Source: Candidatus Dechloromonas phosphorivorans (GTDB taxonomy: Bacteria > Pseudomonadota > Gammaproteobacteria > Burkholderiales > Rhodocyclaceae). From it: 64,000 bases of DNA. Below are positions 25,309 to 32,442 of this stretch, piece by piece. The stretch is from assembly GCA_016714975.1 (NCBI GenBank), contig JADKBR010000019.1, positions 62,001-126,000 of the forward strand, written 5' to 3'. Positions within the stretch are counted from its first letter, which is position 1. The number at the start of each line of letters is the position of its first letter. Position numbers and translations under genes: made by a program. The notes beneath the pieces were generated by a model. The model worked only from the letters and a program-made list of their open reading frames with translations. It had not been told where the DNA came from and did not search any database.

Positions 25309-26081
25309 GAGGCCTTCCGCAGCGTATCCGGGGCGAAGCGCGAGGCGAGCGCGATCAGTGTCAGGGTCAACGCCATCAGCAGCGTTGAAATGGCGTTGAC
25401 TTCGGGGGTCACGGCGACCTTGATCATCGAATAGATCTGCAGCGGCAGCGTCGCCACGCCGACGCCGGCGACAAAGAAGGTGATGACGAAATCGTCGATC
25501 GACAGCGTGAAGCTCATCAGGAAACCGGCGACGATCCCCGGCACGATGAGCGGAAAAGTCACCCGCGTGAAGGTCCGCCACGGTGTCGCGCCGAGGTCGC
25601 GCGCCGCCTCGAAGATGCTCTCGTCCATGCCGGCTAGCCGGGCACGGACGATGATGGCGACGAAGCCGATCGAAAAGGTGATGTGCGCGACGAGGATGGA
25701 TAGGAGGCCAAGCGTCAGGTCGAGTACCTGGCGGAAGAACAGCAGCAGCGACACGCCGAGCAGGATTTCCGGCATCGCCACCGGTGTCAGCACCAGGAAA
25801 GGCATGAAGCGCGGGTGCCAGCGGTGCAGCGAAATGCCGGCCATCGTGCCAAGAACGGTGGCGATCGTGCTCGATACGATGGCGATCAGAAGCGAATTTG
25901 CAGCGGCCTGAAGCATGCCGGCATCGCCCAGCAGCTTGCCGTACCAGCGCGTCGTGAAGCCGACCCAGGAGGCGTTCAGTTCGGAGTCGTTGAACGAGAA
26001 CAGAACTACAACGGCGAGCGGCAGGTAGAGAAAGGCGTAGGTCGCCAGTGTTGCCGTCCACAGCCAGAAGCCGCGTTTCAT
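25305..26081 (-). CDS. Polyamine ABC transporter permease, PotC/PotI type
   Basis: Inner-membrane permease, 258 residues with six helices, of the PotC/PotI family. Opening is MKRGFWLWTATLATYAFLYLPLAVVVLFSFNDS, where the YLPLAVVVLFSFN signature is diagnostic; the cytoplasmic coupling loop is EAARDLGATPWRTFTRVTFPLI with the conserved EAA-G motif. SIDDFVITFFVAG further supports the family. The start overlaps the PotB-type permease stop by 4 nt and its stop overlaps the binding protein start by 4 nt. Confidence 0.9.
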   Translation of the reverse strand: MKRGFWLWTATLATYAFLYLPLAVVVLFSFNDSELNASWVGFTTRWYGKLLGDAGMLQAAANSLLIAIVSSTIATVLGTMAGISLHRWHPRFMPFLVLTPVAMPEILLGVSLLLFFRQVLDLTLGLLSILVAHITFSIGFVAIIVRARLAGMDESIFEAARDLGATPWRTFTRVTFPLIVPGIVAGFLMSFTLSIDDFVITFFVAGVGVATLPLQIYSMIKVAVTPEVNAISTLLMALTLTLIALASRFAPDTLRKAS

Positions 26082-26911
26082 GTCTGCCCCCGGTTGCGTG
26101 TCAGCACTGCGGAAAGCCCGGCGACAGCCAGTACCGCCAGCGTAAGCAGCAGTGACAGCGCGGCGCCGAGTGGCCAGTCGCGGTTGTCGAGGAACTGCTC
26201 CTTGATCAGGTTTCCCATCAGCAGGTCGCCAGTCCCGCCGAGAAGTTCGGGCACCGCGAACATGCCGAGGACCGGGATGAAAACCAGCGACGAGCCGGAC
26301 AGCACGCCGGGCAGCGACAGCGGCCAGGTGACCCGCCAGAAACCAGCCCATTTCCCGGCGCCAAGATCCTGCGCCGCCTCGAGCAACGCCGGGTCGTGCT
26401 TTTCGAGATTGGTGTACAGTGGCAGGATCATGAACGGCAGGTGTACGTAGACCATGCCGACGACTACCGCAACCGGGCTGTAGAGGAGGTCGAGCGGGCC
26501 GAGGATGATCATCCAGGCATAGATGCGGATCAGGAAGTTGCTGGCGAAGGGCAGGATGACCAGCAGGATGAAGACGTCGCGCTGCCGCTTCGGGCTGCGC
26601 ACGATGAGCATGGCCAGCGGATACGCGAACAGCAGGCAGATCACGGTGGTCAGGCCGGCGATGGCGAACGACTTGGCGAGGATCCACGCGTAGATGACAT
26701 CGTCGAGAATGAAGCGATAGGCGTCGAGGCTCGGACCGCTTTCGGCGAGAGGGGCCAGGCCGCCGAATTCGCCGGGCTCGCGGAAGCTGGCCCCGGCCAT
26801 GATCAGGGCCGGGATCAGGAAAAAGATGACGAGGAAGACGGCCGGTGGCGCCGTCACCAGCCAGCGCGTCAGGCGTGCGCTGCGGTCAGTGGTCGAGGAA
26901 GACACCGGCAT
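26078..26911 (-). CDS. Polyamine ABC transporter permease, PotB/PotH type
   Basis: Partner permease with six helices, about 277 residues. The EAA loop is EAAQDLGAGKWAGFWRVTWPLSLPG and a further signature is PVLGMFAVPELLGG. The start is uncertain between tandem ATG codons at 26914 and 26911; the second is better spaced from the GGAGG site. A frame to 26995 overlaps potA deeply and is unlikely. Even so, the start lies inside the 3' end of the ATPase gene, which argues for coupling of the four genes. Confidence 0.88.
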   Translation of the reverse strand: MPVSSSTTDRSARLTRWLVTAPPAVFLVIFFLIPALIMAGASFREPGEFGGLAPLAESGPSLDAYRFILDDVIYAWILAKSFAIAGLTTVICLLFAYPLAMLIVRSPKRQRDVFILLVILPFASNFLIRIYAWMIILGPLDLLYSPVAVVVGMVYVHLPFMILPLYTNLEKHDPALLEAAQDLGAGKWAGFWRVTWPLSLPGVLSGSSLVFIPVLGMFAVPELLGGTGDLLMGNLIKEQFLDNRDWPLGAALSLLLTLAVLAVAGLSAVLTRNRGQT

Positions 26912-27977
26912 CATGCCTCCATTCGATGCTGACACGATCCCCGATTTCGTGGAAGCGCGCCCGTCCCGGCCCGGCGTTGGTCGCCAGCGCTTCAAGCAGC
27001 AGGCCGTTGTCGAGGCGGACCTTGTACACCGTCACGTCGCCGCGATAGAGCGACTCGCCGACGGTCCCCGAAAAATGATTCTTGAGTCCGATGCGCTCGG
27101 CGTGACCCGCAATGCGGAGGTGCTCCGGGCGGACCGCCAATGCCCCGCGCATTCCGGCAACAGCCGACGCAAGCGGCGGCGCGGCGATCTCGCCTAGGCC
27201 AGCGGCGTCCAGACGCAGCCCGTGCCGGTCAGCTTCGAGTACTTCGGCCGAAATCAGGTTGATGGTGCCGATGAAGTCGGCGACGAAACGGCTTTTCGGA
27301 GTGCAATAGAGAGCCTCGGGAACGTCAAGTTGTTCGATGCGCCCTTCGTTCATGACGGCAATGCGGTGCGACAGGGCCAGAGCCTCCTGCTGGGCGTGCG
27401 TGACGAAAACGAAGGTGACTCCGACTTCGCGCTGCAGTGCGATCAGTTCGCCCTGCATGCGCTCGCGCAGCTTGGCATCGAGCGCGCCGAGCGGCTCGTC
27501 GAGCAGCAGCAGGCGCGGCTTGTTGACCAGTCCGCGCGCCAGCGCCACACGCTGCTTTTGGCCTCCCGACAATTCGTGCGGAAAGGCGTCGCCCTTGTCT
27601 TCCAGATGCACGAGCGCGAGCGCCTCGCCGGTCCGCCGCCTGATCTCGTCGCGCGAGCGGCCGGCCATCTCGAGCGGGAAAGCGATGTTGCCGGACACGG
27701 TCAGATGCGGAAACAGCGCGTAGCTCTGGAACACCGTATGCACCGGCCGCCTTTCCGGCGGAATGTCGGCCAGCGGCTGGCCGTCGAGATAGAGCTCGCC
27801 TTCGTCCGGCTGGTCGAAGCCGGCGATCATGCGTAGGATGGTCGTCTTGCCACAGCCCGAGGGGCCGAGCAAGGTGAAAAATTGCCCGGATTCGATGTCG
27901 AGCGACACATTCTTCACCGCTTCCAGTTTGCCAAAGCGGCGGGTGATGCTCCGGATTTCGAGAAGGGCCACGATCAC
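26886..27977 (-). CDS. potA: Polyamine ABC transporter ATP-binding protein PotA
   Basis: Nucleotide-binding subunit, about 363 residues from a GTG start at 27977 (or the GTG two codons later). Walker A is GPSGCGKTT, the Q-loop FQSYALFPHL, signature LSGGQKQRVALARGL and Walker B LLLLDEPLGALD. The C-terminal regulatory TOBE-like domain spans about residues 260-355 (AVRPEHLRIA). It leads the potABCD operon on the minus strand; the region upstream (27978-28082) should hold the promoter. Confidence 0.92.
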   Translation of the reverse strand: MIVALLEIRSITRRFGKLEAVKNVSLDIESGQFFTLLGPSGCGKTTILRMIAGFDQPDEGELYLDGQPLADIPPERRPVHTVFQSYALFPHLTVSGNIAFPLEMAGRSRDEIRRRTGEALALVHLEDKGDAFPHELSGGQKQRVALARGLVNKPRLLLLDEPLGALDAKLRERMQGELIALQREVGVTFVFVTHAQQEALALSHRIAVMNEGRIEQLDVPEALYCTPKSRFVADFIGTINLISAEVLEADRHGLRLDAAGLGEIAAPPLASAVAGMRGALAVRPEHLRIAGHAERIGLKNHFSGTVGESLYRGDVTVYKVRLDNGLLLEALATNAGPGRARFHEIGDRVSIEWRHDAGVFLDH

Positions 27978-28082
27978 CGCCTGAAGCTGCCGAGCCAGAG
28001 ATCATTATAAGCATTGCCGGGCGCGGCGGATTCGGGCGCCTGCACGATGTCTACTGCCGGTGCTCTGGGTTAGAATCCCGAC

Positions 28083-28472
28083 ATGATCGGTATACTCCTC
28101 ATTACCCATGGCAGCTTTGGCGAGGCGCTGGTGCAGAATGCCTGCCATGTCCTCAACAAACGCCCCGTCCACGTGAACCAGCTCGGTGTTTCGGCCCAGG
28201 ATGACCCGCTCGACCTGCTGCCGCTGGCCCTTCAGATGCTCAAATTGGTCGACAACGGCGATGGCGTGCTGGTCCTCACCGACATTTTCGGCGCCAGCCC
28301 CGCCAACCTGGCGATCAAGCTCCTAAAACCGGGACGCGTCGAGGGCCTGACCGGCGTCAATCTGCCGATGCTGCTGCGTGCATTGACCTACCGTGACAAG
28401 GGAATGGAAATTTTGCTGCAACGTGCCCGCGACGGTGGTCGCGAAGGCGTTTTCAACATGCTGGAGCATTGA
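28083..28472 (+). CDS. PTS EIIA component, mannose/fructose (EIIA-Man) type
   Basis: A 129-residue EIIA-Man-fold protein with the phosphorylatable histidine His9 in IGILLITHGSFGEAL and the second signature VLTDIFGASPANLA. Members in proteobacteria without EIIB/EIIC act as phosphate-relay regulators. It is followed by HPr and EI at 2 and 4 nt, an arrangement of a regulatory PTS; no sugar permease component is in the window. Confidence 0.93.
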   Translation: MIGILLITHGSFGEALVQNACHVLNKRPVHVNQLGVSAQDDPLDLLPLALQMLKLVDNGDGVLVLTDIFGASPANLAIKLLKPGRVEGLTGVNLPMLLRALTYRDKGMEILLQRARDGGREGVFNMLEH

Positions 28473-28474
28473 CT

Positions 28475-28744
28475 ATGCTGAGCAAGGAAACTGAAATCAT
28501 CAACAAACTGGGATTGCATGCGCGTGCTTCCGCCAAGCTGACCCAACTGGCTGGCAAGTACAAGAGCGAGGTGTGGATGGCCAAGGGGCCGCGCCGGATC
28601 AACGCCAAGAGCATCATGGGCGTGATGATGCTGGCCGCCGGCAAGGGTTCGAAGGTCACGCTGGAAACCGACGGTCCGGACGAACAGGAAGCAATGGATG
28701 CCCTGCTGGCCTTGATCGCCGACTATTTCGGCGAAGGGGAATGA
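28475..28744 (+). CDS. ptsH: Phosphocarrier protein HPr
   Basis: A small 89-residue phosphocarrier of the PTS, moving phosphate from EI to EIIA. The active histidine is His15 in NKLGLHARASA. Ser46 in RRINAKSIMGVMML is the residue that HPr kinase phosphorylates in other organisms, and it is present here. The start is ATG 28475, with GGAG upstream; a TTG overlapping the EIIA stop is less likely. It sits between EIIA (2 nt) and ptsI (4 nt). Confidence 0.95.
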   Translation: MLSKETEIINKLGLHARASAKLTQLAGKYKSEVWMAKGPRRINAKSIMGVMMLAAGKGSKVTLETDGPDEQEAMDALLALIADYFGEGE

Positions 28745-28748
28745 GCGC

Positions 28749-30491
28749 ATGAGTTTCATCCTGCAAGGCCTTGGAGTCTCCGGCGGCATCGCCATCGGGC
28801 GGGCCATGCTCATGTCGCACGCAACACTGGAGGTGTCGCACCTGACCATCGCGCCGCGCATGGTCGACAAGGAAATTGCCCGTCTCGATGCCGCCATCAA
28901 GACCGTCAAGCGCGACCTGCAGTTGGTGAAAGAGACGACCGAAAACGCGCCGGCCGAGTTGGCCGCCTTCATCGACATTCACACCATGTTCCTTGACGAC
29001 CCGGAACTGGTCGACAAGCCACACGCAATCATCCGCGAGCGGCGCTGCAATGCCGAGTGGGCGCTGGTGCAGCAGATGGAACGGCTCGTTGGGGAGTTTG
29101 AAAGGTTCGACGATCCCTACCTGCGTGAGCGCCGGTTCGATGTCGTGCAGGTCGTCGAGCGGGTAATCAAGGAGCTGCTCGGTCATACCGGGCGGCCGGT
29201 GATGAAACTTGCCAAGGGCGTCAAGGAAGAAACGCTGATCCTCGTCGCCCATGACCTGTCGCCAGCGGATGTCATTACCTTCAAGGAGCACCGCTTCGCA
29301 TCGTTCATCACCGATGTCGGCGGGGCCACCTCGCACACCGCAATCCTGGCACGCGCCCTGGCCATCCCTTCGGTGGTGGGGATGGAGAATGCCCGCTCGC
29401 TGATTCGTGACGGTGAGCAACTGATCGTCGATGGCGCGCGTGGCGTCGTCATCGTCAATCCGGATCAACGTGTCCTGGAAGAGTACCAGCTCCGCAAGAA
29501 CCAGATCGCGCTGGAAAACTCCAAGCTCAAGCGGCTGAAAACGGCCAGGTCGCAGACGATCGACGGGGTCGACATCCAGTTGTTCGCCAATATCGAGCTG
29601 CCAGGTGACGTGCCGGGTGCGCTGGAGGGCGGGGCTGAAGGCATTGGTCTGTTCCGGACCGAGTTTCTCTTCCTCAACCGCGGCGACATGCCCGACGAGG
29701 AGGAGCAGTACGAGGCTTACAAGAAGGTCGTCAAGGGCATGGGCGGCCGCCCGGTCACCATCCGCACCTTCGATCTCGGCAACGACAAGGACATCGTGCC
29801 CCAAGGCATGGCCGCCGATCGTGTCAAACCCAATCCGGCGCTCGGGCGCCGTGCCATCCGGCTGTCGCTGGCCGAGCCAAGGATGTTCCATACCCAGTTG
29901 CGCGCCATCCTGCGGGCCTCCAAGTACGGCCCGATCAAGTTGCTGATTCCGATGCTGGCGCATGCCCATGAAATCGACCAGACCCTGGCCGCACTCGAAA
30001 TGGCCAAGTCGAGCCTGCGCGGCGAAAAGGCGGTATTCGACGAAGAGATCGAAGTCGGTGGCATGATCGAAATTCCAGCGGCGGCGCTGGCGGTTGGGCT
30101 ATTCCTGCGACGGCTCGATTTTCTGTCGATCGGCACCAATGACCTGATCCAGTACACACTCGCTATCGACCGTACCGACGAGCAGGTTTCCAATCTTTAC
30201 GATCCGCTGCACCCGGCGGTGCTGATGCTGATTGCCCACACGCTGGCCAGCGCCGAGAAAGTTGAAATCCCGGTATCCGTATGCGGGGAAATGGCTGGCG
30301 ACCCGAAACTGACCCGTCTGCTGCTCGGCATGGGACTGCGCATCTTCTCGATGCATCCCTCGCAGATTCTCAAGGTCAAGAGTCGCGTGCTGAAGGCTGA
30401 TATCAACGAACTCGCGCCCACCGTGCGCCGTATGCTGCGCCTGGATGAACCGGCGAAACTGCGTGATGCGCTGGAATGGCTGAACGCTTAG
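28749..30491 (+). CDS. ptsI: PTS enzyme I
   Basis: PEP-protein phosphotransferase that starts the relay. The 580-residue protein has an N-terminal EI domain with phosphorylated His196 in GGATSHTAILARAL, and a PEP-binding TIM-barrel domain with EGIGLFRTEFLFLNR, GGRPVTIRTFDLGNDK, and SIGTNDLIQYTLAIDRTDEQV. A catalytic Cys lies in SVCGEMAGDP near the end. It completes an EIIA-HPr-EI operon. In betaproteobacteria this system is thought to regulate carbon/nitrogen or storage-polymer metabolism rather than import sugar; that is family knowledge. Confidence 0.96.
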   Translation: MSFILQGLGVSGGIAIGRAMLMSHATLEVSHLTIAPRMVDKEIARLDAAIKTVKRDLQLVKETTENAPAELAAFIDIHTMFLDDPELVDKPHAIIRERRCNAEWALVQQMERLVGEFERFDDPYLRERRFDVVQVVERVIKELLGHTGRPVMKLAKGVKEETLILVAHDLSPADVITFKEHRFASFITDVGGATSHTAILARALAIPSVVGMENARSLIRDGEQLIVDGARGVVIVNPDQRVLEEYQLRKNQIALENSKLKRLKTARSQTIDGVDIQLFANIELPGDVPGALEGGAEGIGLFRTEFLFLNRGDMPDEEEQYEAYKKVVKGMGGRPVTIRTFDLGNDKDIVPQGMAADRVKPNPALGRRAIRLSLAEPRMFHTQLRAILRASKYGPIKLLIPMLAHAHEIDQTLAALEMAKSSLRGEKAVFDEEIEVGGMIEIPAAALAVGLFLRRLDFLSIGTNDLIQYTLAIDRTDEQVSNLYDPLHPAVLMLIAHTLASAEKVEIPVSVCGEMAGDPKLTRLLLGMGLRIFSMHPSQILKVKSRVLKADINELAPTVRRMLRLDEPAKLRDALEWLNA

Positions 30492-30502
30492 GCGACCGTG
30501 TC

Positions 30503-31009
30503 CTAGAACCTGCCGTTGTCGACCTGATCGACCAGCTGCGCAGTTACCTGATCGAAGGCGAACGCCCGTTTGCCCTTGTGGTCCTTGATGAATTCTTCGG
30601 CATCCATCCTGTTCGCCAGCGGAACAAATTCGTGCCCCATCGGCCCAAGCACATCCGAGCCGATAACGAACCAGGCGTGCCGCGCATCGACCTTGCCGAG
30701 GTTATAGAAGTCGGTGACAGCGATCGCCTTGATGTCTTCCTTGCGATGCCCCGGCGCGTACTTCGGCAAGTCCTGGAGATACCTGAACATGTCCTTGGCG
30801 CCGTCGAAATGGTGGGCATGGCCGTCCCTGTACAGTACGGTTGCCACCCAGTTCGGGTACTTCGAGACGATCATGCCGCAGACTGGGCAAAGGTCCCCGG
30901 CTGCCGGTTTGGGAATCCCCGTAAGCGCGGTCTGGGCATCGGCACTTGAGGTTAAGGCCAGAATCCAGAACAGGCCGACTGTCCAGGAAAGGCGGCCCGG
31001 AAAGTTCAT
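30503..31009 (-). CDS. NosL-family copper-binding protein (1)
   Basis: A 168-residue exported NosL-family protein, with a signal peptide (about residues 1-25, ending ADA) and the metal site CPVCGM (C41, C44, M46). NosL proteins bind Cu(I) and deliver it to N2O reductase in denitrifiers. Downstream features typical of the family are the HAHHFDGAKDMFRYL segment and DVLGPMGHEFVPLANRMDAEEF. There is no lipobox Cys, unlike many NosL proteins. It is coupled to the second NosL gene (1 nt overlap) and ends the copper block, convergent with ptsI (12 nt). Confidence 0.88.
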   Translation of the reverse strand: MNFPGRLSWTVGLFWILALTSSADAQTALTGIPKPAAGDLCPVCGMIVSKYPNWVATVLYRDGHAHHFDGAKDMFRYLQDLPKYAPGHRKEDIKAIAVTDFYNLGKVDARHAWFVIGSDVLGPMGHEFVPLANRMDAEEFIKDHKGKRAFAFDQVTAQLVDQVDNGRF

Positions 31010-31617
31010 CAGTCGGGCTTCGCTTCAGGCATTCTCTTGCGTTGTTCGGCGCGGACCTTGCGGATCATCGTTACATCGCCGGCCATGTCCAGGTAGGACT
31101 CGCGAAGTGCATCGTCGAACTTGGCCAGCGTGCCGCCGTGTTTGGCCTGGAATTCCTTGGCTGTTTCGGGCGCCGCAAAGGAATGCTTGCTGCGTTTGGT
31201 CATCGCGTGCTTGAGGTCGGCGCCGATCAGATAGGTCAGCTTGTCGACCGGCACCAGCGGGCGTGGATCGGCGCCGTTGGCGAAGTCGGGACCCCAGATT
31301 TCCTTCGGTTCGCGATCGACGTTGAGGCCGAGGCTGAGCGCCATGCAGTGAATGGAGCAGGTTCCGTCGACCAGGTCATCCGAATACTGGACCAGCATGC
31401 GGGTGCGGTTGTGGTCCTTGCGATCCATGCCGCAGTAGGGGCATTTCGGGTATTTCTCGAACTCGTTTTCCAGTGGTCTTGCATCGACCGGGGTCTTGGG
31501 TATGAACTGGTTCGGCGTCCCGTCGCCGGGGCAGGCCGGTGCCGCCTCGGATTGGGTGGTGACAAGCGCCAGCCCGCCGGAGGCGAGCGAAAGTTTGAGC
31601 AGGTCGCGGCGTTTCAT
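31009..31617 (-). CDS. NosL-family copper-binding protein (2), exported
   Basis: A 202-residue NosL-family protein with an N-terminal signal that starts MKRRDLLKLSLASGG, close to a twin-Arg type although the RR-x-L pattern is imperfect. The metal site is CPYCGM (C59, C62, M64), followed by a second pair CSIHCM (C87, C91) found in many NosL-like proteins. LVQYSDDLVDGTCSIHC is the family core. It starts about 60 bp downstream of a RegR-like dyad. Having two consecutive NosL genes with no nosZ in the window suggests copper delivery to a target encoded elsewhere. Confidence 0.87.
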   Translation of the reverse strand: MKRRDLLKLSLASGGLALVTTQSEAAPACPGDGTPNQFIPKTPVDARPLENEFEKYPKCPYCGMDRKDHNRTRMLVQYSDDLVDGTCSIHCMALSLGLNVDREPKEIWGPDFANGADPRPLVPVDKLTYLIGADLKHAMTKRSKHSFAAPETAKEFQAKHGGTLAKFDDALRESYLDMAGDVTMIRKVRAEQRKRMPEAKPD

Positions 31618-31677
31618 GGTGTTTCTCCCTCGGCGAATGGATGCCGCCGATATTAGCCTTCACCGAAGTGCCAAGCG

Positions 31678-31694
31678 TGCGGCATTTTGTCGCA
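31678..31694. promoter_or_regulatory. RegA/RegR-like dyad upstream of nosL pair
   Basis: TGCGGCATTTTGTCGCA, a 17-bp imperfect dyad. The inner 15 bases match the consensus I recall for RegR/RegA-type redox response regulators (GNGRCRTTNNGNCGC) at every specified position. It lies about 61 bp upstream of the nosL start codon. A near-identical element lies at 40823-40839. Naming the regulator is inference from consensus. Confidence 0.5.
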
Positions 31695-31717
31695 TTCCCG
31701 GGCAGGAGTCGTCGGTC

Positions 31718-32434
31718 CTAACCGACCAGCTTGTGCATCACCAGAAAGTAGTTGGCGCCCTGCCACAGCGTCGACATCCCGAGCGCAATGACGAACAGCC
31801 CTGCCCCCTTCTGCATGGCGCCGCGCAGCCTCGGACCAAGTTTGCCGAACAGGAAGCTGGCAAGGAGCATCGAGGGCAAGGTGCCGGCGCCGAAGGCGAG
31901 CAGCAGCAGCCCGCCTTCCGCCACCGAGGGCACGGTCGTCGCCTTGACCGCCATCGCCATCGTCATCGAGCATGGCATCAGGCCATTGACCAGGCCGGCG
32001 ATGCCGGCTCCGCGCAACGCGCCCTTTTGGGCGGCGCCGGCGAACTGCTGGCGCAACCAGCGCGCCGGCGCGAAGCCGACCGTCAGCTTGAGCGGCGAGA
32101 GGCCGAGCAGTTCCAGACCGAGCAGGATGACGATCAGCCCGGCGACGATCTGCAACATGCCTTGCGCCAGGCCGATCTGCCCGGTCGATACGAGTACCGC
32201 GCCGAGCGCCGCGGCAATCAGTCCGACCGCGCCATACACCGTTATGCGCGCCCCGTGGTAGGCCAGATAGGGGGCGACGTTGAGGCGCCCACTCCCTGCT
32301 GCCCGGGCCCGGATGAAATAGCCGCAGACCAGGCTGCCGCACATGCCAAGGCAATGGCCGCTGCCGAGAATGCCGGTCATGAAGGCGGCGAAATAGCCGA
32401 AGCCCTCGACGGCATGGTGCAGCGAATGATCCAC
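31718..32434 (-). CDS. TauE/SafE-like membrane protein (PF13386 type)
   Basis: A 238-residue membrane protein with about six helices, of the DsbD-like/TauE-SafE group that often follows copper-ATPase genes and is associated with cytochrome oxidase or cytochrome c maturation. Typical sequence is TGILGSGHCLGMCGSLVCGYF (two Cys in the first helix region) and GLVNGLMPCSMTMAMAVKA. It is 8 nt downstream of the Cu ATPase and may work with it. Substrate unknown; copper or reductant transfer is inferred from context. Confidence 0.82.
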   Translation of the reverse strand: MDHSLHHAVEGFGYFAAFMTGILGSGHCLGMCGSLVCGYFIRARAAGSGRLNVAPYLAYHGARITVYGAVGLIAAALGAVLVSTGQIGLAQGMLQIVAGLIVILLGLELLGLSPLKLTVGFAPARWLRQQFAGAAQKGALRGAGIAGLVNGLMPCSMTMAMAVKATTVPSVAEGGLLLLAFGAGTLPSMLLASFLFGKLGPRLRGAMQKGAGLFVIALGMSTLWQGANYFLVMHKLVG

Positions 32435-32442
32435 CGCCCGCC

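Noticed and set aside
24250..26061. One 603-residue protein ending as the polyamine-binding protein
   Set aside because: The first 250 residues are shadow of the PotC-type gene; the signal peptide at 25308 marks the real start.
25305..26687. One 460-residue permease fusion
   Set aside because: N-terminal 200 residues are Arg/Pro-rich shadow of PotB; the family opening is at 26081.
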